Source: Leptospira sp.
GTDB lineage: Bacteria > Spirochaetota > Leptospiria > Leptospirales > Leptospiraceae
Assembly (NCBI GenBank): GCA_027533185.1
Contig: JAPZTS010000013.1
Span: 1-64,000 of the forward strand
DNA length: 64,000 nt
Direction: 5' to 3'
Shown here: in pieces, positions 1-8,733 of the stretch
Position numbering within the stretch: the first letter of the stretch is position 1
Layout of the letters: each line of letters starts with the position of its first letter
The notes under the pieces: model-generated
The model's database searches: none
What the model was told of the DNA's origin: nothing
What the model saw: the letters and a program-made list of their open reading frames with translations, nothing else
Translations under genes and position numbers: made by a program

Positions 1-42
1 ATTTAAAGTCTAAAATAAAAGAAGTGTCACCAAAGTAAATTT

Positions 43-372
43 ATGTCAGCAAGCGAACAGTACGTCACAAAGTTAAGTCAACTTTCTTATTTTGATAACT
101 TAGCCCTTTATTATCTATGTTTAGAAACTCCACCACAAACACTTGCTCTCGCATTTTTCCAAATGGATGAAAAGATATCGGGTTCAATGTTGGGAGTTCT
201 AGATGTAAAACGACGAAAGTACATTCATGAATTAATGACGGTACAACAGAAAATGTCAGAGGAAGAAAAAAAAGCCGCAGCTGAGGGTCTTCTCCTTATT
301 GCTGATGGTTTAATTTCTAGAAATCTTATCTCGAAGCAAGGTTCCTATTTTTTTGGAACTAAAAGAGAATAA
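43..372 (+). CDS. Stand-alone FliG middle-domain-like protein
   Basis: A 109-residue soluble protein. The segment from about residue 28 to 80 (PPQTLALAFFQMDEK, then LGVLDVKRRKYIHELM) has the pattern of the FliG middle domain: a short helix beginning P-x-T-x-A, then the D/E-K turn, then an L-x-x-L-D-x-x-R helix. The flagellar FliG N- and C-terminal domains are absent, so this is not the motor-switch protein itself (normally about 340 residues). It might be an adaptor or regulator that borrows the fold. There is no signal peptide. Its 3' end overlaps the convergent DUF423 gene by 28 nt. Upstream only 42 bases are visible and no clear ribosome binding site is seen. Family membership is inferred from pattern only. 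Confidence 0.6.
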   Translation: MSASEQYVTKLSQLSYFDNLALYYLCLETPPQTLALAFFQMDEKISGSMLGVLDVKRRKYIHELMTVQQKMSEEEKKAAAEGLLLIADGLISRNLISKQGSYFFGTKRE

Positions 373-812
373 ACGCCTAAAGAAAAAAAGACCCATCCAA
401 CCAGAAAACACAAACCACCGATTGGAGTAATGGCACCTAAAATTCGTATACCAGTGATTGATAGGGTATACAAACTTCCAGAGAAGACAAGTATTCCCAA
501 TGAAAAGAATAATTGAGCTTTGCCAAATGATTTTATAGACCTTTCTATAGTTTTCACCTGCATACTATCTGTATTGGTTGAATATGGAGAAAGAGAGGCA
601 TTAAGAAAAAAACTAAAAATTGATACCAGAATGCCCGCCAAACTATGATAAAACTGATACTTGTTGCCAGTTTCAAAAATTTGTAACATCTCAAATGTTA
701 ATACTGTTTTCAGGCCATGTGCACCGAAGGCTCCAATGGACACTGCAAAAAAGCTAGAGACAGTAAATAGAAAGAAAAATCTCAGATTCTTTTGATTGTT
801 GACAAGATTCAT
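345..812 (-). CDS. DUF423 family small membrane protein
   Basis: A 155-residue inner-membrane protein with about four hydrophobic helices. The GAFGAHGLK motif (residues about 26-34), the QFYHSLA segment and a C-terminal GAITPIGGLCFLVGW segment are typical of DUF423 (YwdK/YgdD) proteins, whose function is unknown. I place the start at the ATG at 812 because a GGACC/AAGGA-like site lies just upstream and the family motif begins soon after. A longer frame to 914 has no support and would overlap the divergent zinc-ribbon gene. The loop between helices 2 and 3 is longer than usual (about residues 70-92). Confidence 0.85.
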   Translation of the reverse strand: MNLVNNQKNLRFFFLFTVSSFFAVSIGAFGAHGLKTVLTFEMLQIFETGNKYQFYHSLAGILVSIFSFFLNASLSPYSTNTDSMQVKTIERSIKSFGKAQLFFSLGILVFSGSLYTLSITGIRILGAITPIGGLCFLVGWVFFSLGVYSLLVPKK

Positions 813-833
813 ATTCTTTGGTCCTTCAAGTAT

Positions 834-1169
834 ATGACACAAGATCCATCTGGAAAGAATACTAAATTTGTTAGAGTTTGGCGAAAACTTGCTGTGGAAG
901 AGATAAAAAAGCAATTGCTCTATATAGATGATTTGTACGGAACTTGTGGGAACTGTAAGAAACTTGGATTGAACTATTTAAAAGATAAAAAATGCCCTGC
1001 ATGTGGGATACAGTTTAAGTATCTAGCTACTAAAGTAAATAATGCAGCCGAGGTTGGGAAAATTTTAAGTAGAATAGAAAAGGAAGGTCTAGACTATATT
1101 CTAATCGAGCGCGAAGACTTTGAAAGATCTAGTGCTGCCGATGCCGCCAGAGATCTTTTTAAAACTTAA
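834..1169 (+). CDS. Zinc-ribbon protein of unknown function
   Basis: A 111-residue soluble protein with four cysteines arranged C38-x2-C41-x12-C54-P-x-C57, a plausible single zinc ribbon in the middle of the chain. The flanking helices are charged (RVWRKLAVEEIKKQLL and a C-terminal EREDFERSSAADAARD segment). I do not recognise a named family. The start is the ATG at 834; the in-frame codons back to 792 would overlap the divergent DUF423 start. Its 3' end overlaps the convergent secreted-protein gene by 11 nt. The ribbon suggests nucleic-acid or protein contact, but that is inference. Confidence 0.6.
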   Translation: MTQDPSGKNTKFVRVWRKLAVEEIKKQLLYIDDLYGTCGNCKKLGLNYLKDKKCPACGIQFKYLATKVNNAAEVGKILSRIEKEGLDYILIEREDFERSSAADAARDLFKT

Positions 1170-1908
1170 ACGACCAACCAAACTCCGCTGCCTTATTATG
1201 TGCAGCAGTATCTTCCCAAGCATCAAACATTCGTATGGCGCGAGGAAGTGCCAATGCTGTATAAACAATGATAGCATTTGGAGAATCCCAAACACTTCCC
1301 GGTCCCTGTACATTTGCTAAATTTGTCCAAATGTTTTTCTTGGGGAGGTTTTCTTGTGCGTACCAGTAGGCTCCTCCTGCCAAAATAAGATCGACCAAAA
1401 AGTAAATACCCATACTGACGATTGTATCACGACGATTGTATAGCGGTGAGTTCCAAGAGTTATAGCCCACTGATGCTATGGGAGTGATTAAGTTTAAAGT
1501 TTGAGAGACAGTGTGGTATTTTTCTGAAAGTGGAACGGCTCCTTCTTGCGGCGGTTTCCTAAGTAATTCCTGTTCGATAATCTCCCGCCACATTTTTTCC
1601 TGACCGCGACGAGGTGATTCAACGCGAATGATAGAATCAGGAGATGTTTTCCCAACTTTACCAATGAAAATATTAAAGTCGTATGGATTGGACCAACGGT
1701 GACGGTATCGATAATTGAACCCTTGAGTTTTGTCCTCAGAATAGTAGTCCGGATCCATTTTATTCAGGAGAGCTACTAGCTTCAAGTTAACATCATCGGG
1801 ACTACCTAATACTTCTACCGTTTCACCAGCATTTAATTGATTCGTGGAAGAAAATAAAAATGTTAGAATCAAAAGAAAACTGGAAACGATTCTGAATGCT
1901 GAGTTCAC
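1159..1908 (-). CDS. Secreted protein of unknown function
   Basis: A 249-residue protein that begins with a GTG at 1908. This start overlaps the upstream protease stop as GTGA, has an AGG-type ribosome site about 9 nt upstream, and exposes a good signal peptide (hydrophobic core SSFLLILTFLFSS, cleavage near NAGE). A single likely membrane helix lies at about residues 163-182 (IYFLVDLILAGGAYWY). Nothing else matches a family I know. It is translationally coupled to the CPBP protease, so the two probably act together in the envelope. The longer frame to 1989 lies inside the protease gene and is rejected. Confidence 0.65.
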   Translation of the reverse strand: MNSAFRIVSSFLLILTFLFSSTNQLNAGETVEVLGSPDDVNLKLVALLNKMDPDYYSEDKTQGFNYRYRHRWSNPYDFNIFIGKVGKTSPDSIIRVESPRRGQEKMWREIIEQELLRKPPQEGAVPLSEKYHTVSQTLNLITPIASVGYNSWNSPLYNRRDTIVSMGIYFLVDLILAGGAYWYAQENLPKKNIWTNLANVQGPGSVWDSPNAIIVYTALALPRAIRMFDAWEDTAAHNKAAEFGWSFKF

Positions 1909-2804
1909 GATTTGATACCTGGCATTTGCATATATGCAGAGATTAGCCCTAGTGAATTGTAAGAAGCATGGCATGCTATTGATATCCATATATTATTTGT
2001 TTTTATATAAAGATAGCCAAAGAACATTCCAACACAGGTAATGATAAATGGAATTGCAAGTGAAGTACCATCCCCATAATGCAACCAGCCAAAAATCAAT
2101 GATACGATAAGAAGTCCCTCTTGAACTAAGTTTTTATCAATAAAGGACTTTAAAAGAAATCCTCTAAAAAATACTTCTTCTAAAATTCCGGTGATGATAC
2201 CAACTACGTAGATTCCCCATCCAAGTAGATATGTGTTTCCATGCAAACTTGCATAGAGTTTGGATGCAAAAACTCCCGATTCGACCGGAACACTTAATTT
2301 TTCTAGAATAGAACCTAAAACGATTACAACGATAAAACAAAGTAGACCATTGAGTAATCCTTTGTTGATCACTGCGAAGGAAAGTTCGTCAGAGAGATTG
2401 GTTACTGGAATTTGGAGGAGTTTTTTATAGAGTAAATATCCAAGTCCGACATAACAAAGAAACCAAGGAATGGAATGGCCAAGCAGATAATGAGGTTTTT
2501 CCGTGAAAACTTTCGTGTAGAATATTTCTAGAATCGCATTTGGATTTTCCGTCATTTCTTTTTGCAATTCTTCGTTGGCCGGAATTACAATCTTCTGGTA
2601 TTCAGAATAAAGAGTGCGAAAATCTGTTTTTCCCTGTGTGTAATCCTCATAGAGAGCTTGGACTTTTTCTTCAGGGATCCGATCACCAATGACTGTATTA
2701 CTGACGAATGAGAGAAAAATTATCGAGTAGAAAAAAGAACAGATATAGACTAGACCCAAGGCATAGGCACTCAGCCGAAAGATCTCAAAAAGCCGATTTT
2801 GCAT
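1905..2804 (-). CDS. CPBP-family intramembrane metalloprotease
   Basis: A 299-residue polytopic inner-membrane protein. The CPBP (CAAX protease and bacteriocin-processing, ABI) signature is complete: E209-E210-x3-R214, H242 in the GWLHYGD segment, and H279 with N283 in CHASYNS. These residues bind metal and act in catalysis in the family. A soluble stretch at about residues 40-100 between the first two membrane helices is larger than usual. It may process a prenylated or membrane-bound substrate. The co-transcribed secreted protein downstream (4-nt overlap) is an obvious candidate partner, though that is inference. Confidence 0.85.
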   Translation of the reverse strand: MQNRLFEIFRLSAYALGLVYICSFFYSIIFLSFVSNTVIGDRIPEEKVQALYEDYTQGKTDFRTLYSEYQKIVIPANEELQKEMTENPNAILEIFYTKVFTEKPHYLLGHSIPWFLCYVGLGYLLYKKLLQIPVTNLSDELSFAVINKGLLNGLLCFIVVIVLGSILEKLSVPVESGVFASKLYASLHGNTYLLGWGIYVVGIITGILEEVFFRGFLLKSFIDKNLVQEGLLIVSLIFGWLHYGDGTSLAIPFIITCVGMFFGYLYIKTNNIWISIACHASYNSLGLISAYMQMPGIKS

Positions 2805-2915
2805 CTGCCTCCCAATCTTAAGTTTAGCCGAGAAACGTCACCGTTTTTTTGAAAAAAGGTCGATATTGGAAATAGTAGGATTATGTCCTTTTTGAGAGAA
2901 ATCGAGGATTAGAGA

Positions 2916-3830
2916 ATGTTTTGTAGCGATTCCCCATTGAAATTGTATGTTTCTTGGTTCATCACCCTGGTTTTAGCTTTTTTTCCTATCTCGCGGACGG
3001 CAAGTCCTACCACGCTGGCAAACTTAGATTATAAAAATCCTATTCTAAAAAATTTACGCTCAGAAATCAAAGAGAACCTTCGAATTTCAAAATCAAATCT
3101 CTCGCAGGATCAATTAATACCGCTACGATACTACCAATACAAAGTAGAAAAAGAAGATAACTTCTTTAAGATTATGGCCCGCACAGGAATGGACTTAGAA
3201 ACTCTTTCTTCTGCAAATGAACTCAGTTCTCCACATGACCTATATCCTGGTATGGTTTTGGAAATTCCTAATATGCGAGGAACATTCCATCCCGAAGAAT
3301 CAGCCGACACAGCTAACGAAAAGCAAAAACTAGCAAAAATGTATAAGATTGATCCCGACAAACTTCAGTTTGATGAATCGAGGGGAAAGTGGTTTTTGCC
3401 AGGAATTTCAATGGGAAAAATCGAAAAGTCTTTCTTCTATGGCTTTGGATTTTCATTTCCTCTAACTAGCGCGAAAATTTCATCTAACTTTGGTAAACGT
3501 TTAGATCCTTTCACAAAAAAGGAAACCTTTCATGGAGGGATCGATCTCGCCGCAAAACATGGAACAGATGTTTTTGCAAGTATGGATGGCGAAATCAGTT
3601 TTGTTGGTGTTTTGGGCGGATACGGAAACCTTGTCATTGTAAAACACAAACTTGGATATGAAACTCGTTATGGCCATCTCAGCCACTTTGCAGTAAAGGT
3701 AGGTCAGAAGATTCGGAAAGGTGAAAAAATAGGACTAGTGGGTCAAACAGGTAGAGCGACCGGTCCACATTTACATTTTGAAGTCAGAAGAAATTCGAAA
3801 CGCGAAAAACCTATTTTTGTCTCTCATTAA
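2916..3830 (+). CDS. LysM-M23 peptidoglycan endopeptidase
   Basis: A 304-residue envelope protein. It has an N-terminal hydrophobic signal segment (residues about 8-30), a LysM domain (about 74-118, from YQYKVEKEDNFFKI to the MVLEIP end), and a C-terminal M23 zinc metallopeptidase domain (about 180-295). The zinc and catalytic residues are present: H206-x3-D210, H254 in YGHLS, and H285/H287 in GPHLHFEV. By family it would bind peptidoglycan and cut cross-links, or activate an amidase. A GAGG ribosome site precedes the ATG. It is apparently monocistronic and divergent from the CPBP gene. Confidence 0.9.
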   Translation: MFCSDSPLKLYVSWFITLVLAFFPISRTASPTTLANLDYKNPILKNLRSEIKENLRISKSNLSQDQLIPLRYYQYKVEKEDNFFKIMARTGMDLETLSSANELSSPHDLYPGMVLEIPNMRGTFHPEESADTANEKQKLAKMYKIDPDKLQFDESRGKWFLPGISMGKIEKSFFYGFGFSFPLTSAKISSNFGKRLDPFTKKETFHGGIDLAAKHGTDVFASMDGEISFVGVLGGYGNLVIVKHKLGYETRYGHLSHFAVKVGQKIRKGEKIGLVGQTGRATGPHLHFEVRRNSKREKPIFVSH

Positions 3831-3876
3831 AAAAACGTTTTACACTAAAAGGAATTTACTTTAAACCAAGGAGAAT

Positions 3877-5052
3877 ATGAACTTTGATGTTTCACCAGAA
3901 GTTGAAGCCCTCCGAAAAAAACTAAGAGCCTTTGTAACCGAAGAAATCGTTCCTTTAGAAAAACACTACGACTACGAAAAGGGTCGTATGCCTGAGGATA
4001 TCAACCAACAAGCGCGCATTAAAGTAAAGAAGGAAGGGTTCTGGACACCTCATCTTCCTAAGTCAGAAGGTGGATTGGGATTAGACCAAATAGGAACTTG
4101 TATCATTTTTAGTGAATTGGGTCGTTCGCCAATTGCACCTTACATGTTTAATTGCGATGCACCTGATGAAGGAAATATGCATCTTCTATCCATCGCAGCT
4201 ACCGAAAAACAAAAAGAGATAATTTTACAACCATTGATTCGAGGAGAGATACGAACAGCATTTGCCATGACGGAACCAAGTCCCGGAGCAGGTTCCGATC
4301 CAACGAGTTTGCAAACCAATGCGGAAAAAAAAGGAGATCGATTCATTCTAAATGGTCATAAATGGTACTGCACTGGTGCAAATGGCGCGAAGTACTTCAT
4401 CGTAATGGCGAAGGTCAATGGAAGTTTTCGAAAGACAACGATGTTTTTAGTTCCTTCCGATGCTAAGGGTTATCGAATGGTACGCGAAATTGATACTATG
4501 GGTTCACATGGTCCTGGCGGACATTGTGAACTAACTTTCGAAGATGTCGAAGTTCCTGAAGATATGGTTCTTGGTCGAGTAGGTGAGGGTTTTCGCCTAT
4601 CCCAAGAAAGGCTTGGTCCTGCTCGATTAACTCATTGTATGCGATGGACTGGAATGGCAAGAAGAGCTCTTTCTATTGCTAGATCTTATGCAAAAGAGAG
4701 AGAGGTCTTTCAGTCTAAAATAGCCGAACACCAAGGTATCCAATGGATGTTTGCCGAGAGAGCAACAGAGATCGAAATGGCATTTCTTTTAACTCTAAAG
4801 GCAGCTTGGCTATTACAAAACGGCAAAGATGCAAGGCAAGAGACAAGTATGGCAAAATGGAAGGTAAGTGAAGCCTTGTGTAGTTCGATTGACACGGCTA
4901 TCCAGATCTGCGGAGGAACAGGATATTCAAGAGATCTACCATTGGAGCTTTTTTACAGAGATGCAAGGGCCGCAAGAATTGCCGATGGTCCAAGCGAAGT
5001 TCATAAAATGGTCATTGGTCGTAATTACGTTTCTGAAAAATGGGATTTTTAA
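3877..5052 (+). CDS. Acyl-CoA dehydrogenase, ACAD10/11-like (LvaC-like)
   Basis: A 391-residue flavoprotein of normal length. It has the usual N-terminal helical, middle beta ([22 protein letters not shown]) and C-terminal helical domains ([11 protein letters not shown]). The C-terminal [17 protein letters not shown] motif is the form found in ACAD10/11-type enzymes. A GGAGA site precedes the ATG. It is the first gene of a compact operon, followed directly by an APH-type kinase and a DUF6285 protein. That trio matches LvaC-LvaA-LvaB of Pseudomonas, which convert 4-hydroxyacyl-CoA through a phosphorylated intermediate. The family assignment is firm; the substrate is inferred from context. Confidence 0.9.
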   Translation: MNFDVSPEVEALRKKLRAFVTEEIVPLEKHYDYEKGRMPEDINQQARIKVKKEGFWTPHLPKSEGGLGLDQIGTCIIFSELGRSPIAPYMFNCDAPDEGNMHLLSIAATEKQKEIILQPLIRGEIRTAFAMTEPSPGAGSDPTSLQTNAEKKGDRFILNGHKWYCTGANGAKYFIVMAKVNGSFRKTTMFLVPSDAKGYRMVREIDTMGSHGPGGHCELTFEDVEVPEDMVLGRVGEGFRLSQERLGPARLTHCMRWTGMARRALSIARSYAKEREVFQSKIAEHQGIQWMFAERATEIEMAFLLTLKAAWLLQNGKDARQETSMAKWKVSEALCSSIDTAIQICGGTGYSRDLPLELFYRDARAARIADGPSEVHKMVIGRNYVSEKWDF

Positions 5053-6090
5053 ATGGCTGTCGAAATTTCTGAATTGAAGAAGGGTTTAGAGATTCACCTC
5101 ACCAAACTTTGGAATAGTGATGTGTCTATTGATTTTATCAAACATCTTAGCGGTGGTGCCTGTCAGGACAATTATGCGATTTCTCTCACCGATAAAAAAA
5201 TAAATAAGGATATCGTACTTAGAACTGATAAGGGAGCCAGTCTACTTTCTTCCCTTTCCAAAGCCGATGAATTTAAAGTAGCTGAATTGATTTTTAAGGC
5301 AGGCGTAAAGACCCCAGAACCAATTTTACTCGAGGAAGATTCAAAAATAATCGGAACTCCCTTTTTCCTTATGGAAAAGATTTATGGAAAGGCTACAGGA
5401 CGTTACATCACAAAGGATAGAGAACTGGATTCCTATCGGAAATCAGATATGGTGCGTGATCTAGCCGAGAACCTAGCAAAGATTCATACGATCGCACCTA
5501 ATGCTGTATCCGATGAGAAGTTAGTTCAAAAATTAAAATATATTCCAGGTTCCGAATATACAAAATATTGTATCGATGAACTGAGATCTAATTTAGATAA
5601 ATTGCCCGAAGCTCACCCCGCGATAGAACTCTGTTTGAATTGGTTGGAAGATAACAAGCCTTCGGTCGATGAGATTGTGTTAGTTCATGGAGACTTTCGA
5701 ACGGGTAACTTTATGATGAATGCAAATGGATTGCAAGGAATCTTAGATTTTGAATTTGCTCATTTTGGAGATCGGCATGAAGATATATCTTGGTTGTGTA
5801 TGCGTGATTGGAGGTTTGGTCGACTGAACAAAGAAGTAGGAGGATTCGGAGAACGAAAGGACTTTTACGAATGTTATGAAAAATTTTCCGGAAAGGCAGT
5901 TGATCCATTTAAGGTAAGTTTTTTTGAAATCATAGGGAATCTACGCTGGGCAATCGGTTCCTGTGAACAAGCAGAGCGCCATCTCTCTGGAAAAGATAAA
6001 GGCATTGAACTTGCGGCCATAGGACGAAGGACAGCTGAAATGGAATGGGAAGCAATGCGAATCATCGAGGAAGTAACAAATGCAATATAG
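5053..6090 (+). CDS. APH-type phosphotransferase (LvaA-like acyl-CoA kinase)
   Basis: A 345-residue kinase of the aminoglycoside phosphotransferase fold. The catalytic loop H212-G-D214-x4-N219 and the metal-binding D232 (GILDFEFAHFGD) are intact, and an N-terminal lobe has the SGGACQDNY nucleotide loop. The ATG follows the dehydrogenase stop with no spacer. In human ACAD10/11 the same kinase domain is fused to the dehydrogenase, and in Pseudomonas LvaA phosphorylates 4-hydroxyvaleryl-CoA. An antibiotic-resistance role is unlikely here because the partners are a dehydrogenase and DUF6285. Confidence 0.85.
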   Translation: MAVEISELKKGLEIHLTKLWNSDVSIDFIKHLSGGACQDNYAISLTDKKINKDIVLRTDKGASLLSSLSKADEFKVAELIFKAGVKTPEPILLEEDSKIIGTPFFLMEKIYGKATGRYITKDRELDSYRKSDMVRDLAENLAKIHTIAPNAVSDEKLVQKLKYIPGSEYTKYCIDELRSNLDKLPEAHPAIELCLNWLEDNKPSVDEIVLVHGDFRTGNFMMNANGLQGILDFEFAHFGDRHEDISWLCMRDWRFGRLNKEVGGFGERKDFYECYEKFSGKAVDPFKVSFFEIIGNLRWAIGSCEQAERHLSGKDKGIELAAIGRRTAEMEWEAMRIIEEVTNAI

Positions 6091-6523
6091 ACCGGAATCA
6101 AAGGATTTACTTTCAGCTATTCAAGATTTTTTAATCAAAGACCTTCTTCCAAAAATCGAATCCGATGAATTATTATCTTATAAAGCACTTGTTAGTTGGA
6201 ATATGCTTGGTGTTATTTCTAGAGAAATAGAATCTTCGAATCTAAGTTCGCAGTGGGCATCAATACATGAACTAAAATTAAATCTACTTCCAGAAGAAAG
6301 ACAAATAGATCCAAAAGATTTTTCTTCACTGTCAAAAAAAGAACAACTCAGGTTACTTTCCGAATTCAATCAAAAGTTTGCTGATTACATTCGGTCGAAG
6401 GGAAAGCATGAAACAACTACCGGGGATTCGAAAAATTTAGGTCCTGGGAGTTTGGTTTGGGAGTTTCAAAAAACTCGATTGAAGGAAAATCTACATATTT
6501 CCAATCCAAGGTTTCAGCTTTAA
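6080..6523 (+). CDS. DUF6285 protein (LvaB-like kinase partner)
   Basis: A 147-residue soluble helical protein that overlaps the kinase gene by 11 nt. The opening segment RPESKDLLSAIQDFLIKDLLP and the later SYKALVSWNMLGVISRE are typical of DUF6285, which almost always sits beside an APH-type kinase. In the Pseudomonas lva operon the small protein LvaB is needed for LvaA kinase activity, so the same role is likely here. The C-terminus from about residue 112 (the KHETTTGDSKN stretch) is less conserved. Its stop overlaps the next start as TAATG, suggesting coupling to the phosphatase gene. Confidence 0.75.
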   Translation: MQYRPESKDLLSAIQDFLIKDLLPKIESDELLSYKALVSWNMLGVISREIESSNLSSQWASIHELKLNLLPEERQIDPKDFSSLSKKEQLRLLSEFNQKFADYIRSKGKHETTTGDSKNLGPGSLVWEFQKTRLKENLHISNPRFQL

Positions 6524-7236
6524 TGTCTCTCCTTTACCTAGTTAGGCACGGACAAGCCGACCGTTTGGGAAAAAACTATGACACACTTACGGAACTTGGA
6601 AGACTCCAATCAAAACTTCTTGGTGAGTACTTTCTGTCGCAACGAATTGAATTTGATTCTGTTTATACAGGTGCTTTGAACCGTCAAAAGCAAACGGCAG
6701 AAGGAATTATCTCTGCATTTGAAACAGAACGATTTTGTATCCCTGCTCCCTTGGAAGAATCTGCTTGGGATGAGTTTGATTCAAAGCTTTGGTTGGGTCT
6801 TGCAGCTAAGATTCGATCCGTCGATCTAAAGTTTGCCGAACTCTATGAAGCCTATAAATCTGCTTGGGAACAAGGATCCGAAAAAACAAGGGATTATTTT
6901 CAAGAACTGATACAAATTGTTCTAAAAAAATGGGTCGGTGCAGATTTCGGTGACACCGAACCTTACACCTTCCTCGAATTTATAGAGAAAGTTCAATCCG
7001 GATTTTTTCAAATACCAAAGGATGTAAAAAGTACTCTTGTTGTCTCATCATCCACACCGATTGCTATTGCTATGGGACTTGCCTGCGATCTGGAGCCCAA
7101 ACAAATTCCTATTTTTATGAAATCTATAACCAATACATCGCTAAGCATCTTTAAACGCAAAGGAGAGATTTGGGAACCTATATCTTGGAATGCAGTTCCT
7201 CATCTTAAAGATCCAGACTTAATCACAATCGTTTAG
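6523..7236 (+). CDS. Histidine phosphatase family protein
   Basis: A 237-residue protein of the phosphoglycerate-mutase-like superfamily. The nucleophile motif LVRHGQA is at residues about 5-11, a second arginine is in the NRQKQTAEG segment, and a C-terminal VVSSSTPIAIAMG region stands where the second catalytic histidine (normally SHG or GH) is expected. No histidine is visible there, so the acid/base residue is uncertain and activity may be altered. The start is the ATG that overlaps the DUF6285 stop. The earlier in-frame ATG at 6457 is rejected because the family begins at the RHG strand. It might act on the phosphorylated intermediate of the same operon, but that is inference. Confidence 0.8.
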   Translation: MSLLYLVRHGQADRLGKNYDTLTELGRLQSKLLGEYFLSQRIEFDSVYTGALNRQKQTAEGIISAFETERFCIPAPLEESAWDEFDSKLWLGLAAKIRSVDLKFAELYEAYKSAWEQGSEKTRDYFQELIQIVLKKWVGADFGDTEPYTFLEFIEKVQSGFFQIPKDVKSTLVVSSSTPIAIAMGLACDLEPKQIPIFMKSITNTSLSIFKRKGEIWEPISWNAVPHLKDPDLITIV

Positions 7237-7269
7237 AGTAAGGTGGTTACGATGGAGAATCGTGTAAAT

Positions 7270-8733
7270 CTACTTCTTTTTATACACTGTTATATCTTCA
7301 ATTTTTTCAACAAACTTCCATTCGGTGTCTAGATAGGACTTGCTAAATCGGTTTTCATCCAAAGCCCAGAGTAATAAATAGTAATCGGAAATGGATTTAT
7401 CTTTCAAAAGCATTGTCATCTTTTTTGCAGACTCTTCCTCAGTCGCAACATAGACATTTTTCCTTTCAGCATTTTGAACCAACATACCATAGATTACTGT
7501 AGATACCACATTGTATTCTTTGATATAGGGAGTTAACTTTTTATAAAGCCGATCCATTCTATAATTCATAAAAACAAATACGATGACGGTAATGATTAGT
7601 AAGATACTTGCTTGCAGGAATAGAAGTCGAGTGAGCAATTTTTCAAGAGAAGGAAACTTATATTGGATCGTATAGAGAATCGTAAATGCTAGAAAAGGTA
7701 TAATGGGAAAATAAAATCTCGGAATAATATCGTTTCCTTGTTGTTGGGGAGAGACTAAGGGAATTGCAACAATAAAAATGATAGAAGTAAGATAGAATCG
7801 AAAGAAAGGTTTGGAGTAGAGCGCTTTAAAATGTTTAAAAAGAATGAAAGTAAGAAAAAAGGTAGGTATATATAATAAGAGAGAATGTTTAGAAAAAACA
7901 AGGTATTCTAAAATTCGAATCAATCGATCCGATAGCGTGAATGTATGAGTTACCAAAAATCGTAAACCCTGTGGTTGCGACCAGATAAGTTCGTTTGTAA
8001 ATAAAAAAAGGAGCGATGGAATAAGTCCTAAAAAGAACAGATTGAGAAAGTTCTTTTGGAAACTGGAAATGTTTACAAAAGAAATCGAAATTCCCATAAG
8101 TATCGCGAGAAAGAATACTTCTGTTCGAAGTATAACAAGCATACTCAACAAAACTAAGGAAATAAAAAGATAATATATCTTCTTCCTCATTGAGCTTGAA
8201 TCATTACTCTTAAACTGAACATTTAAGAAAGCAAATAAAGCCAAGTTACAGATTGTTCCTTCATAATAAGAAAACGAATACACAATGAGAGACGTCGAAA
8301 ATAGATAAAAATAAATCGTCTTTTCTATCAATTTTTCGTCGTCACTAAGCTTGCAAAGCAAATCATACAAAACATAGACGGACAATATACCAGAGGCAAA
8401 AGGAATTAAATAGATTCCAATAAAACCTAATATTTGTAATATTGGTGCATTGAGCAGGACCCAAAACCATGGAAACGTCATAAAAACTTTCCCATGGATC
8501 AAGTGGGCAAAAGGCGGTTGGAATACACCATAGTCGTTCTTCGGATCCAATTCATAATCATGATTAAATATATGAAACCCATTATAGCCGGATTCGATAA
8601 AATCTATTGTTTGGAAGTATTTATAAACACTGTCTTCCAATAGGCCGGCAGCTGTGTGCTTTAATACCAGAATGATTAGAAGCACGAGTCCTATGTAAAT
8701 CTTTATTGAAAGGCTCAGTCGTTTCGACATCAT
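7270..8733 (-). CDS. Polytopic membrane glycosyltransferase-like protein
   Basis: A protein of about 487 residues with roughly ten hydrophobic helices and a large first periplasmic loop (YFQTIDFIESGYNGFHIF). This is the layout of GT-C lipid-linked sugar transferases (GT39/GT83 types). A C-terminal soluble tail follows the last helix. The start is one of two adjacent ATGs at 8733 or 8730, just after a GGGGGA ribosome site; the ATGA overlap with the upstream GT2-GtrA stop favours coupling. The upstream gene would make the polyprenyl-phosphate sugar that this protein could transfer. The acceptor is unknown. Confidence 0.7.
   Translation of the reverse strand: MMSKRLSLSIKIYIGLVLLIILVLKHTAAGLLEDSVYKYFQTIDFIESGYNGFHIFNHDYELDPKNDYGVFQPPFAHLIHGKVFMTFPWFWVLLNAPILQILGFIGIYLIPFASGILSVYVLYDLLCKLSDDEKLIEKTIYFYLFSTSLIVYSFSYYEGTICNLALFAFLNVQFKSNDSSSMRKKIYYLFISLVLLSMLVILRTEVFFLAILMGISISFVNISSFQKNFLNLFFLGLIPSLLFLFTNELIWSQPQGLRFLVTHTFTLSDRLIRILEYLVFSKHSLLLYIPTFFLTFILFKHFKALYSKPFFRFYLTSIIFIVAIPLVSPQQQGNDIIPRFYFPIIPFLAFTILYTIQYKFPSLEKLLTRLLFLQASILLIITVIVFVFMNYRMDRLYKKLTPYIKEYNVVSTVIYGMLVQNAERKNVYVATEEESAKKMTMLLKDKSISDYYLLLWALDENRFSKSYLDTEWKFVEKIEDITVYKKK

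Noticed and set aside
5053..6090. An aminoglycoside resistance gene
   Set aside because: The fold is shared with resistance kinases, but its neighbours are an acyl-CoA dehydrogenase and DUF6285, which point to acyl-CoA metabolism.
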